A stretch of 64,000 nt of DNA. It comes from Kitasatospora setae KM-6054 (lineage in GTDB: Bacteria > Actinomycetota > Actinomycetes > Streptomycetales > Streptomycetaceae). The translations under genes and the position numbers were made by a program. The notes under the pieces were generated by a model. The model was not told the origin of the DNA and ran no database searches. It was given only the letters and a program-made list of their open reading frames with translations. The DNA is taken from the NCBI RefSeq assembly GCF_000269985.1, contig NC_016109.1, positions 5,332,001 through 5,396,000 of the forward strand, given 5' to 3'. This document shows, one piece after another, positions 40,367-46,800 of this stretch; the stretch's first letter is position 1; each line of letters opens with the position of its first letter.

Positions 40367-41482
40367 TCACAGCCAGCCGTTGCGGCGGAAGCCCCGGTAC
40401 ATGCCGACGCAGATCACCACGATCGCGCCGAGCACGGCCGGGTAGCCGTACGTCGACTTCAGCTCGGGCATGTTCTCGAAGTTCATCCCGTACACGCCGG
40501 TGATCATGGTCGGGACGGCGAAGATCGCGGCCCAGGCGGTGATCTTGCGCATGTCCTCGTTCTGGGCGACCGAGACCTGCGCCAGGTTGGCCTGCAGCAG
40601 CGAGTTCAGCAGCTCGTCGAAGCCGTGCACCTGCTCGCTGACCCGGGCCAGGTGGTCGGCGACGTCCCGGAAGTACTTCTGCATGTCGAGGTCGACCAGC
40701 CGCGCGGTCGGCTCGGAGAGCTGCACCATCGGCCGCAGCAGCGGGGTGACGGCGCGCTTGAACTCCAGCACCTCGCGCTTGAGCTGGTAGACCCGGCCGA
40801 CGTCGGCGCCCCGGCCGCCCTTGTTGGCGAACACGTCGTACTCGATCTCGTCGACGTCGTTCTGCAGCCGGTCGGCGACCAGCAGGTAGTTGTCCACCAC
40901 GTGGTCGGCGATCGCGTGCAGCACGGCGGCCGGGCCCTTGGCGAGCAGGCCGGTGCCCTCGGCGTCGGCCTCCAGCCGGTGCCGCAGGGCGCGCAGCGAG
41001 GAGTGCGCGCCGTGCCGGACGGTGATCACGAAGTCCGGCCCGGCGAAGACCATCAGCTCGCCGGTCTCGACCACCTCGCTGGTCGGGGTCAGCTGCTCGT
41101 GCTCGACGTACCGGACGGTCTTGAACACCGCGAACAGCATGCCGTCGTACCGCTCGACCTTCGGGCGCTGGTGCGCGTGCACCGCGTCCTCCACGGCCAG
41201 CGGGTGCAGGCCGAAGCGCTGCGCGATGCCCTCGAACTCGGCCTCGGTCGGCTCGTGCAGGCCGATCCAGCTGAACGAGCCGGGCGCCAGCTGGTGCGCC
41301 GCCTTCACCTGCCGGGCCGCCTCGCGCGGGCTGCAGGTCTCGGTGGCCCGCTTGCCCTGCTGGTAGACGGCGCAGTCCACCACCGCGGACGGGGTGTCGC
41401 CGGGCTTCGACTCGAACGCGTCGCCGACCCGGCGGCGGGCTGGACGGACGACGGCGGCGCGCAGGTTGTGCATCATCGACAT
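40367..41482 (-). CDS. corA: CorA-type magnesium/cobalt transport protein
   Basis: A 371-residue CorA-family channel. The long cytoplasmic domain (residues 1-300) ends in the pore helix and the signature YGMNFENMPELKSTYGYP, with GMN at about residue 335, followed by the second membrane helix and a basic tail (RGFRRNGWL). FSWIGLHEPTEAEFEGIAQR and AVEDAVHAHQRPKVERYDGM are typical CorA cytoplasmic motifs. ATG 41482 is in the family position. It lies close to the MgtE-N/CBS gene and is convergent with the EamA gene. It moves Mg2+ passively across the membrane (family knowledge). Confidence 0.95.
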   Translation of the reverse strand: MSMMHNLRAAVVRPARRRVGDAFESKPGDTPSAVVDCAVYQQGKRATETCSPREAARQVKAAHQLAPGSFSWIGLHEPTEAEFEGIAQRFGLHPLAVEDAVHAHQRPKVERYDGMLFAVFKTVRYVEHEQLTPTSEVVETGELMVFAGPDFVITVRHGAHSSLRALRHRLEADAEGTGLLAKGPAAVLHAIADHVVDNYLLVADRLQNDVDEIEYDVFANKGGRGADVGRVYQLKREVLEFKRAVTPLLRPMVQLSEPTARLVDLDMQKYFRDVADHLARVSEQVHGFDELLNSLLQANLAQVSVAQNEDMRKITAWAAIFAVPTMITGVYGMNFENMPELKSTYGYPAVLGAIVVICVGMYRGFRRNGWL

Positions 41483-41920
41483 GGCGCGGGCTCCCTAGGG
41501 CCGGACCGGCGCGCCCCGGGACGTGCCGGGGGAACGCGACGGCGGAAAACACCGGTGGACACGCCAGGGCCGAAGAAGTGTCAGAAAGCCGTTCGCTGGG
41601 CGGGTTTCGTCGGATCAGCCCCGGGGAAGGTGCTCTCTCGGCCGCGCGCGACGCTGCGGGGTGGACCTGGTCAGCCGCGCTGGCGGCGGGCCGGGGTGGG
41701 CCGGAGAGAGCTGCCGGTACTGCATGGTCGACTGCTGTCCACCGTGACCACCTCCTCCACGCCGGGGCCCGCGCGGGGGCCTTCGCGGCCCCGGTTCGCA
41801 TACACGAGGCCGACCGCTCACATTAACAGCTCTTCCCCGGCTCGCGCCCCGGAGATCGCCGACCGCCGGGTAAAGCTCGCGCCAAGGTTCGGTGCGGCAC
41901 GCCCGCGCTAAGGTCGCCGC
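41483..41920. other. Gene-free region between corA and the suppressor-of-fused gene
   Basis: The 438 bases have no gene I can support. A short plus-strand reading frame ends in MVDCCPP (41724-41747), but no cysteine-related gene follows. A 6-bp GGGGCC/GGCCCC hairpin lies at 41776-41792. The stretch 41810-41850 is A/T-richer and may hold the corA upstream promoter or regulatory sites. A -10 box for the next gene is at 41909. Confidence 0.5.
41909..41914 (+). promoter_or_regulatory. Leaderless -10 box of the suppressor-of-fused gene
   Basis: TAAGGT ends 6 bases before ATG 41921; there is no ribosome site. Confidence 0.5.
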
Positions 41921-42568
41921 ATGGCGCACGACTTCCCTCACTTCGGCGACTTCTCGAACCCCGACGCCGGCCCGGCCGGCCCCGCCCGGCAGACCGTCCT
42001 CACCCTGGTCGAGACCCGGCTGACCGGCACCTTCGGCGAACCCACCGGCCGGGCCGCCGTCACCTTCGTCGGCGCGGACCGGATCGAGGTGCTGCGCTTC
42101 GGCCCCGACGCCGACGGCCTGGTCCGGTACGCGACGCTCGGCATGGCCGCCGCCCCGATGGCCGACCCGGCCACCCCGGTCGCCGACCCGGTGCGCGGCC
42201 CGCGCGCCGAGCTGGTGCTGACCGTCCGCGGCGGCCGCGACGAGGTGCACCGGGCACTCGCCGTGTTCGCCGCCAGCCCGCAGGTCGAGGGCCTGGTGGT
42301 GGCCCCCGGCGGCTCCCTCGACCTCGGCTCCCCGCTGTGGGCCGGCGCCCCCTTCACCTCGGTGCTGGCCGCCGAGCCCGGCGGCCTGGTCGAGGACCTC
42401 GACCTCCCCGCCCCCGCCGACCCGGTCCGCTTCCTCCCCCTGCTCCCGATGACCCCCAACGAGGCCGCCTTCAAGCGCGTCCAGGGCGCCGAGGCCCTCC
42501 AGGAACGCTGGCTGCGCCACGGCACCGACCTCCGCGACCCGGCCCGCCGCGGCGTCCCGCTGGACTGA
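41921..42568 (+). CDS. Suppressor-of-fused (SUFU) domain protein
   Basis: A 215-residue cytosolic protein. The SUFU-like core shows DRIEVLRFGPDADGLVRYAT-LGMAAAPM, a central beta sheet (ELVLTVRGGRDEVHRALAVF) and the ending RFLPLLPMTPNEAAFKRVQG, characteristic of bacterial members. In bacteria such proteins often act as immunity or accessory proteins, but no toxin gene is fused or adjacent in a matching family. Its last 53 bases are part of a 69-base direct repeat that recurs beyond the toxin-antitoxin genes, so the gene's 3' end marks an insertion boundary. Confidence 0.82.
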   Translation: MAHDFPHFGDFSNPDAGPAGPARQTVLTLVETRLTGTFGEPTGRAAVTFVGADRIEVLRFGPDADGLVRYATLGMAAAPMADPATPVADPVRGPRAELVLTVRGGRDEVHRALAVFAASPQVEGLVVAPGGSLDLGSPLWAGAPFTSVLAAEPGGLVEDLDLPAPADPVRFLPLLPMTPNEAAFKRVQGAEALQERWLRHGTDLRDPARRGVPLD

Positions 42569-42584
42569 GACCCCGGCCGGGCCG
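42516..42584 (+). repeat. 69-bp direct repeat, left copy (SUFU gene 3' end)
   Basis: Contains the last 53 coding bases including the stop, and 16 bases beyond. It matches 43321-43389 at 68 of 69 positions (A at 42537 against G at 43342). Confidence 0.95.
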
Positions 42585-42676
42585 GACGGCTTCGTGGCGG
42601 CCGTAGATCGCTCTCGCGGCATGTGCTGCAGATTATGCTGCTTGATTTGCCTCGCCATTTGCCGCACTGTGGAGCC

Positions 42677-42991
42677 ATGAGCAGCCTTATCGGGAAGTCC
42701 GTGGCCCGCAAGTCCGTGCCCGTGACGGCCGAAGACACCCGCGCCGTCGAGCGGCTGAGAGAGCCCGCGGGTGCCTACCGTGCGGCGATAGCCGAGATCC
42801 TCGGTGTCGAGCTTTCCGCGAACCCTTCGGAGGCGGAGGTCCTTCAGGCGCTGATCGAAGCCGGTCGCATTGCTGTCGAGGAGAAGGTCATGACCAGCGG
42901 CTACACCGCGCTCGCCGCAGCCCGTGGTGACGAGGACCGCGAGCACGACCGTGCCATGCGAAACCGGCGCCGCGGATCGAGTGAGGACTAA
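42677..42991 (+). CDS. Antitoxin-like protein of the adjacent MazF/PemK-type toxin
   Basis: A 104-residue, highly charged protein. The N-terminal MSSLIGKSVARKSVPVTAED, a helical central section (RAAIAEILGVELSANPSEAE then VLQALIEAGRIAVEEKVMTS) and a very basic/acidic tail (RGDEDREHDRAMRNRRRGSS) resemble small DNA-binding antitoxins. No conserved-domain name is certain. ATG 42677 follows GGAG at suitable spacing. The toxin gene starts 6 bases after its stop. Base composition is less GC-rich than neighbouring genes. Confidence 0.7.
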   Translation: MSSLIGKSVARKSVPVTAEDTRAVERLREPAGAYRAAIAEILGVELSANPSEAEVLQALIEAGRIAVEEKVMTSGYTALAAARGDEDREHDRAMRNRRRGSSED

Positions 42992-42997
42992 GAACAC

Positions 42998-43318
42998 ATG
43001 ACCGAGATCGTGCCGGTGCGCGGTGTCGTTTACCGGGCTGACGCGGGGTATGGCCTCAAGCCGTTTCTCGTGGTCTCGAACAACGCCCGCAACCAGAAGC
43101 TCGACAGCTGTCTGGCCGTCAGGCTCACCACCACGCCGAAGCCCGAGCTGCCCAGCATCGTCAAGCTCGGCCCCGCCGAGGGCACCCTGGTCGGTTCCAT
43201 CCTGTGCGATGACATCGTCGTCCTGTACCGCGACGAACTCCGTGAGTCCCTCGGCGCACTCAGCACCACCACGATGGTGAAGGTCGCCGCGGGCCTGCGG
43301 GCAGCCCTCGCCCTCTGA
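42998..43318 (+). CDS. MazF/PemK-like toxin (type II TA endoribonuclease family)
   Basis: A 106-residue protein of the PemK/MazF fold. VRGVVYRADAGYGLKPFLVV matches the opening strands, SNNARNQKLDSCLAVRLTTT the central strands, and TLVGSILCDDIVVLYRDELR plus LGALSTTTMVKVAAGLRAAL the ending with the dimer-interface helix. Catalytic residues of mRNA-cleaving MazF are only partly recognisable, so activity is probable but unproved. It is coupled to the antitoxin by a 6-base gap. The right copy of the 69-bp repeat begins two bases after its stop. Confidence 0.78.
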   Translation: MTEIVPVRGVVYRADAGYGLKPFLVVSNNARNQKLDSCLAVRLTTTPKPELPSIVKLGPAEGTLVGSILCDDIVVLYRDELRESLGALSTTTMVKVAAGLRAALAL

Positions 43319-43320
43319 AG

Positions 43321-43389
43321 GCCACGGCACCGACCTCCGCGGCCCGGCCCGCCGCGGCGTCCCGCTGGACTGAGACCCCGGCCGGGCCG
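43321..43389 (+). repeat. 69-bp direct repeat, right copy
   Basis: A second copy of the SUFU gene end (including its stop codon) directly behind the toxin gene. The segment between the copies (42585-43320) carries only the TA pair. Confidence 0.95.
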
Positions 43390-43404
43390 CCGCGCGGACG
43401 GGCG

Positions 43405-44253
43405 TCAGCCGGTGATCGGCGCGGCGCCCGTCGCCTGGGCCAGCAGTTCCTCGTACGCGGCCGGGGCGGTGGTGTGCTCGCCCAGGCGGACGGTCTTGCG
43501 GGCGCCGTGGTAGTCGCTGGAGCCGGTGGTGAACAGGCCCAACTCGGCTGCCAGGCCGCGCAGTCGGGCCCGGGTCGGGTCGTCGTGGTCGACGTGGTCG
43601 ACCTCCAGGCCGCCGAGGCCGGCCGCCGCCAGGTCGGCGATCACCGCGTCCCCGACCGTCCGTCCGCGCTTGACCGCGCCCGGGTGCGCGAAGACCGGCA
43701 CCCCGCCCGCCGCCCGGACCAGCCGGACGGCCGCCACCGGGTCGGTCTCGTGCTTGCGGACGTCCGCCCGGCCGCCGTTGGCCAGCCAGTCGGCGGTGAA
43801 CGCGTCCGAGACGGTCGCCACCACGCCCGCCTCCACCAGGGCCGAGGCGATGTGCGGGCGCCCGACCGAGCCGTCGCCCGCGATCCGCTCCACCTGCTCC
43901 CAGCTGATCGGCGCGCCCAGCTCCCGGCAGCGCTCCACGATCGCCCGCCCGCGCCGGAACCGGTCGGTGCGCACCAGCTCCCGCTCCGCCGCGAAGGCCG
44001 GCTCCGCCGGGTCGAACAGGTAGGCCAGCAGGTGCATGCTGATGCCGCCCGCCTGGCAGGACAGCTCGGCGCCCGGCACCAGCACCAGCCCCGTCCCGGC
44101 CACCGCGGCGGCCGCCTCCCCGTACCCCGACACCGTGTCGTGGTCGGTCAGGGCCACCACGTCCAGCCCGGCCGCGACCGCGTTGGCGACCAGTTCGGCG
44201 GGGGAGTCGGTGCCGTCCGAGGCGTTGCTGTGGGCGTGCAGATCGATGCGCAT
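43405..44253 (-). CDS. PHP-domain phosphoesterase
   Basis: A 282-residue member of the PHP family (3',5'-nucleoside bisphosphate phosphatase/RNase AM-like, YciV group). Metal ligands are visible in order: MRIDLHAHSNASDGTDSP (His-x-His), LTDHDTVSGY, PGAELSC, HLLAYLFD, FAHPGAVKRG near residue 195, and the final GSSDYHG near residue 250. ATG 44253 has TATCCT seven bases upstream, a leaderless pattern. Its stop is convergent with the TA islet. Confidence 0.9.
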   Translation of the reverse strand: MRIDLHAHSNASDGTDSPAELVANAVAAGLDVVALTDHDTVSGYGEAAAAVAGTGLVLVPGAELSCQAGGISMHLLAYLFDPAEPAFAAERELVRTDRFRRGRAIVERCRELGAPISWEQVERIAGDGSVGRPHIASALVEAGVVATVSDAFTADWLANGGRADVRKHETDPVAAVRLVRAAGGVPVFAHPGAVKRGRTVGDAVIADLAAAGLGGLEVDHVDHDDPTRARLRGLAAELGLFTTGSSDYHGARKTVRLGEHTTAPAAYEELLAQATGAAPITG

Positions 44254-44260
44254 GCCGCCC

Positions 44261-44266
44261 AGGATA
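44261..44266 (-). promoter_or_regulatory. Leaderless -10 box of the PHP gene
   Basis: TATCCT on the minus strand ends 7 bases before ATG 44253. Confidence 0.5.
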
Positions 44267-44294
44267 GGAGCCGCCGCGCCGGGCGGTGCGGGGG

Positions 44295-44933
44295 TCAGCC
44301 GAGCAGGCGGGGGGTGAGCGCGCCGCAGGGCAGCAGGCCGAGTTCGGCGCCCGCGTCCCGCAGGTCGGTGAGCACCAGTTCGTCGTGCATCAGCAGCGCC
44401 GACTGCTCGGGCCAGGCGATCGCCCACAGCCACAGGCCGCGCGCCTCGCCGACGTACACCGCCCGGTCGTCCGGCGCGCCCGGCACGTGGAACATCGGGG
44501 TCGGCCGGCCGGCGGCCATCAGCTTGGCGTCGGCCGGCTTGTACAGCGCCACCGAGTCGCCCGGGTCGGGGCCGTCCAGCCCGGCGTAGCGGGCGCCCAG
44601 GCCGATGCCCAACTCCTCGGCCACCAGCACCAGTTCGCCGAACCCGCCGAGCGGGGCCGGGCCGGAGCAGGCGACGGCGGTGGCCCGGGCGCCGGACAGG
44701 TCGTCGCCCGCGTGCGCGATGCCGGTGAACAGCCAGCCGACCGGCAGCGGCCAGGGCAGCCAGACCGGCACCTGCGAGCGGTTCACCGCCACGTTCAGGG
44801 CCTCGATGCTCGGGGGGAGCACCGGCTGCATCGGGTGGACGGCGCCGTGCAGATCGCACTGCCAGGTGTCGGAGAAGAGGCCGGGGGCGCGGACCCGACC
44901 GGCGCACCTCGGGCAGCTTGGCTCGCCCCTCAT
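44295..44933 (-). CDS. DUF6758-like protein with N-terminal zinc ribbon
   Basis: A 212-residue protein. MRGEPSCPRCAGRVRAPG followed by WQCDLHGAVHP gives a Cys-x2-Cys and Cys-x2-His pattern suited to zinc. The rest is a conserved but uncharacterised actinobacterial domain (LPVGWLFTGIAHAGDD; GPAPLGGFGELVLVAEELG). ATG 44933 is chosen by similarity; an in-frame TTG at 44942 has better spacing to GGAGGGAGG and cannot be excluded. Some annotations call relatives phosphotransacetylase, for which I see no motif. Confidence 0.78.
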   Translation of the reverse strand: MRGEPSCPRCAGRVRAPGLFSDTWQCDLHGAVHPMQPVLPPSIEALNVAVNRSQVPVWLPWPLPVGWLFTGIAHAGDDLSGARATAVACSGPAPLGGFGELVLVAEELGIGLGARYAGLDGPDPGDSVALYKPADAKLMAAGRPTPMFHVPGAPDDRAVYVGEARGLWLWAIAWPEQSALLMHDELVLTDLRDAGAELGLLPCGALTPRLLG

Positions 44934-45089
44934 AACCGACAACGGTCCTCCCTCCGGAGTGCTGCGTCAAGGACGATCACCCGTAAGGAGTGCGCCGCGA
45001 GCCGCCCCGGCGATCGCCCGGGTCCGGCAGAGGTGATGTCCCGGCCGGGGCGCCGCCAAACCCCCGCAGGTCGCGGCCGTCGAACACAC

Positions 45090-45134
45090 TGACGCCCCGT
45101 CGTCCCAGGGGTCTCCTGCGGTGACGGGGCGTCA
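45090..45134 (-). terminator. Terminator of the 47-residue protein gene
   Basis: A perfect 12-bp inverted repeat (45090-45101 with 45123-45134) with a 21-base partly paired loop lies 48 bases beyond the stop at 45182. Confidence 0.6.
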
Positions 45135-45181
45135 GCCGGGTATCGGAACGTCGGACGACTCGGAAGTGCGTCCGCGTTCGC

Positions 45182-45325
45182 TCACACGGCCTTGCACGGC
45201 CGGATGTACAGGCGTTCGCCGGTCTGCGCGGCGGTCTTCAGGTACTCGGAGACGGTCTCCGCGTCGGCGATCAGCCGGTCGGTCTCCGTTCCGGCGTGAT
45301 CCAGTCGAAGGATCTCGAAACGCAT
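45182..45325 (-). CDS. Small conserved streptomycete protein (47 residues)
   Basis: The protein reads MRFEILRLDHAGTETDRLIA at the start and GERLYIRPCKAV at the end, a pattern I recognise from small streptomycete hypothetical proteins with a basic-acidic alternating profile. ATG 45325 has GGGAGAGG 4-7 bases upstream. It has no membrane segment and one cysteine near the C-terminus. A terminator follows. Function unknown. Confidence 0.7.
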   Translation of the reverse strand: MRFEILRLDHAGTETDRLIADAETVSEYLKTAAQTGERLYIRPCKAV

Positions 45326-45781
45326 GGGCCTCTCCCTTCCCGTCCTCGTGTTCCGAGGCGGACTCGGCCGACGTTCGGCCACCGGACGGTGGCTCGTCGG
45401 CGTTGGCTGGGTCGGACGTCCGGCAGGTGCGGTCACCCGTCGCTCCCCCCACTCTCAGGCAGGACTCGGTCAGCGGCACTTTCCTTGCGGCACTGGAGGG
45501 GGGCCGTGGTGCCCCGGTGACCCACTGTGCCGCGACGCTGCTTCCCGGCGGTTGCCCGCCGGTTAAATCCGTGGTCTCGGTGGCCGGAGGAGGGTGCGAC
45601 CGCCGGAGGGTGTTGATCCCGGACGAAATCAAATATTACCCGAGCTAACGATTCTTGTCGCGCGAAAACCGGGGCCGACTTCTGAACGTCCGTCAGGCGG
45701 ACGGCCGGTGACCCGGATCCGGCCGGAAATCCGACCGGCCCGGCCGGCGCGCCGCACGCCGCGCCGCACGCCGCGCGTCGC
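45326..45781. other. Gene-free region with an A/T-rich patch
   Basis: The 456 bases contain no gene I can support. 45620-45665 is strikingly A/T-rich (AAATCAAATATTACCC) for this genome and could be a promoter region of the 47-residue gene, far upstream, or a foreign remnant. No inverted repeat stands out. Confidence 0.5.
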
Positions 45782-46627
45782 TCAGCCGGACCAGAACCCG
45801 GCCAGGAACTCCGCCGTCTGCGCCGGCCGCTCGGTGTTCGGCGAGTGGCCCGCGCCGGACACCGTCCGCCGGACCGCCCGCAGCCGCTCGGCCATCGCCG
45901 ACTGCTCCTCGACCGGCCAGGCGTAGTCCCGCTCGCCGGACAGCACCAGCGTCGGCAGGCCGCCGACCGCCGCCGCCAGCTCGGCCACCCGGTCCGGCGG
46001 CGCCACCAGGTGCGCGGCCGCCGCCGCCAGCGCCAGCGGGTGGTTCGCCAGCCAGCGGCGGTGCAGGAACTCCTCGATCTCCGGCTCCACCGGCGGCACC
46101 CGCTCGCCCTCCAGCTGCCGGATCGCCTGCCAGACCGACTCCAGGTCCATCGAGCCCAGCGCGTCCCGCAGCAGCGCCATCCGGCCCGCCTCCGCCGGGG
46201 CGAGCGCCGGACCGGTCGACATCAGCGTCAGCGTCCGCCACGGCAGCGCGCCCGGCTCCGCCAGGACCGCCTCGCGCACCACGTGCCCGCCGAACGAGTG
46301 CCCCAGCAGGTGCACCGGACCGTCCGCCCCCAGCGCGGCCGTCACCGCCCGGACGTCCGCCGCCAGCGCCGGCACGGTGTACGCGGCCGGGTCGTCCGGG
46401 CCGGCGGACTCGTACTGGCCGCGCAGGTCCACCGCGACCGTCCGGAACCCCGCCCCGGCGAGCGGCTCCAGCAGCGCGATGAAGTCCTCCTTGCTGCCGG
46501 TGAACCCCGGCACCAGCAGCGCCGTCCCGCGCACCGCCCCGGCCGGCTCGCCCCACAGCGCGGCCAGCCCCGCCACCCGGCCCGCCCGCGCGCACGACGG
46601 CAACTCCAAGAACGGCGGCGTACTCAT
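45782..46627 (-). CDS. Alpha/beta-hydrolase
   Basis: A 281-residue hydrolase. Nucleophile elbow GHSFGG near residue 110, oxyanion segment LLVPGFTGSKED near residue 38, the acid near TLVLSGERDYAWPVEE and the histidine in VSGAGHSPNTERPAQ at the C-terminus make a complete triad. The VPGFTGSKEDF motif is common in lysophospholipase-like actinobacterial members. ATG 46627. It is a single gene upstream of the helicase terminator. Substrate unknown. Confidence 0.9.
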   Translation of the reverse strand: MSTPPFLELPSCARAGRVAGLAALWGEPAGAVRGTALLVPGFTGSKEDFIALLEPLAGAGFRTVAVDLRGQYESAGPDDPAAYTVPALAADVRAVTAALGADGPVHLLGHSFGGHVVREAVLAEPGALPWRTLTLMSTGPALAPAEAGRMALLRDALGSMDLESVWQAIRQLEGERVPPVEPEIEEFLHRRWLANHPLALAAAAAHLVAPPDRVAELAAAVGGLPTLVLSGERDYAWPVEEQSAMAERLRAVRRTVSGAGHSPNTERPAQTAEFLAGFWSG

Positions 46628-46744
46628 CCGCTGCGGCCCCTCACCTCGACGACCACCCGACGCATCGGGCTCACCCTACGCAGCCGGACGGGCGGGCGCG
46701 GCACGGCGACCGGCTCCCTGTCAGCTCGGCCCGGCCCGGGAACG

Positions 46745-46788
46745 CCACGGGGGAGGGGCGACCGGGTGCGGTCGGCCCTCCCCCGTGG
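46745..46788 (-). terminator. Strong terminator of the DEAD-box helicase gene
   Basis: A 13-bp perfect stem (46745-46757 with 46776-46788) continues, after one mismatch, with five more pairs around a 6-base loop, 13 bases beyond the helicase stop. Confidence 0.8.
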
Positions 46789-46800
46789 GAGGTGACGCGG

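Noticed and set aside
41724..41747. Cys-rich short peptide MVDCCPP as a cysteine-attenuation leader
   Set aside because: No sulfur-assimilation or cysteine gene follows on that strand, the next start has its own -10 box, and the reading frame has no ribosome site.
45132..45632. Minus-strand 166-residue reading frame overlapping the 47-residue gene
   Set aside because: It has no family features, and the 47-residue frame has the better start, ribosome site and terminator.
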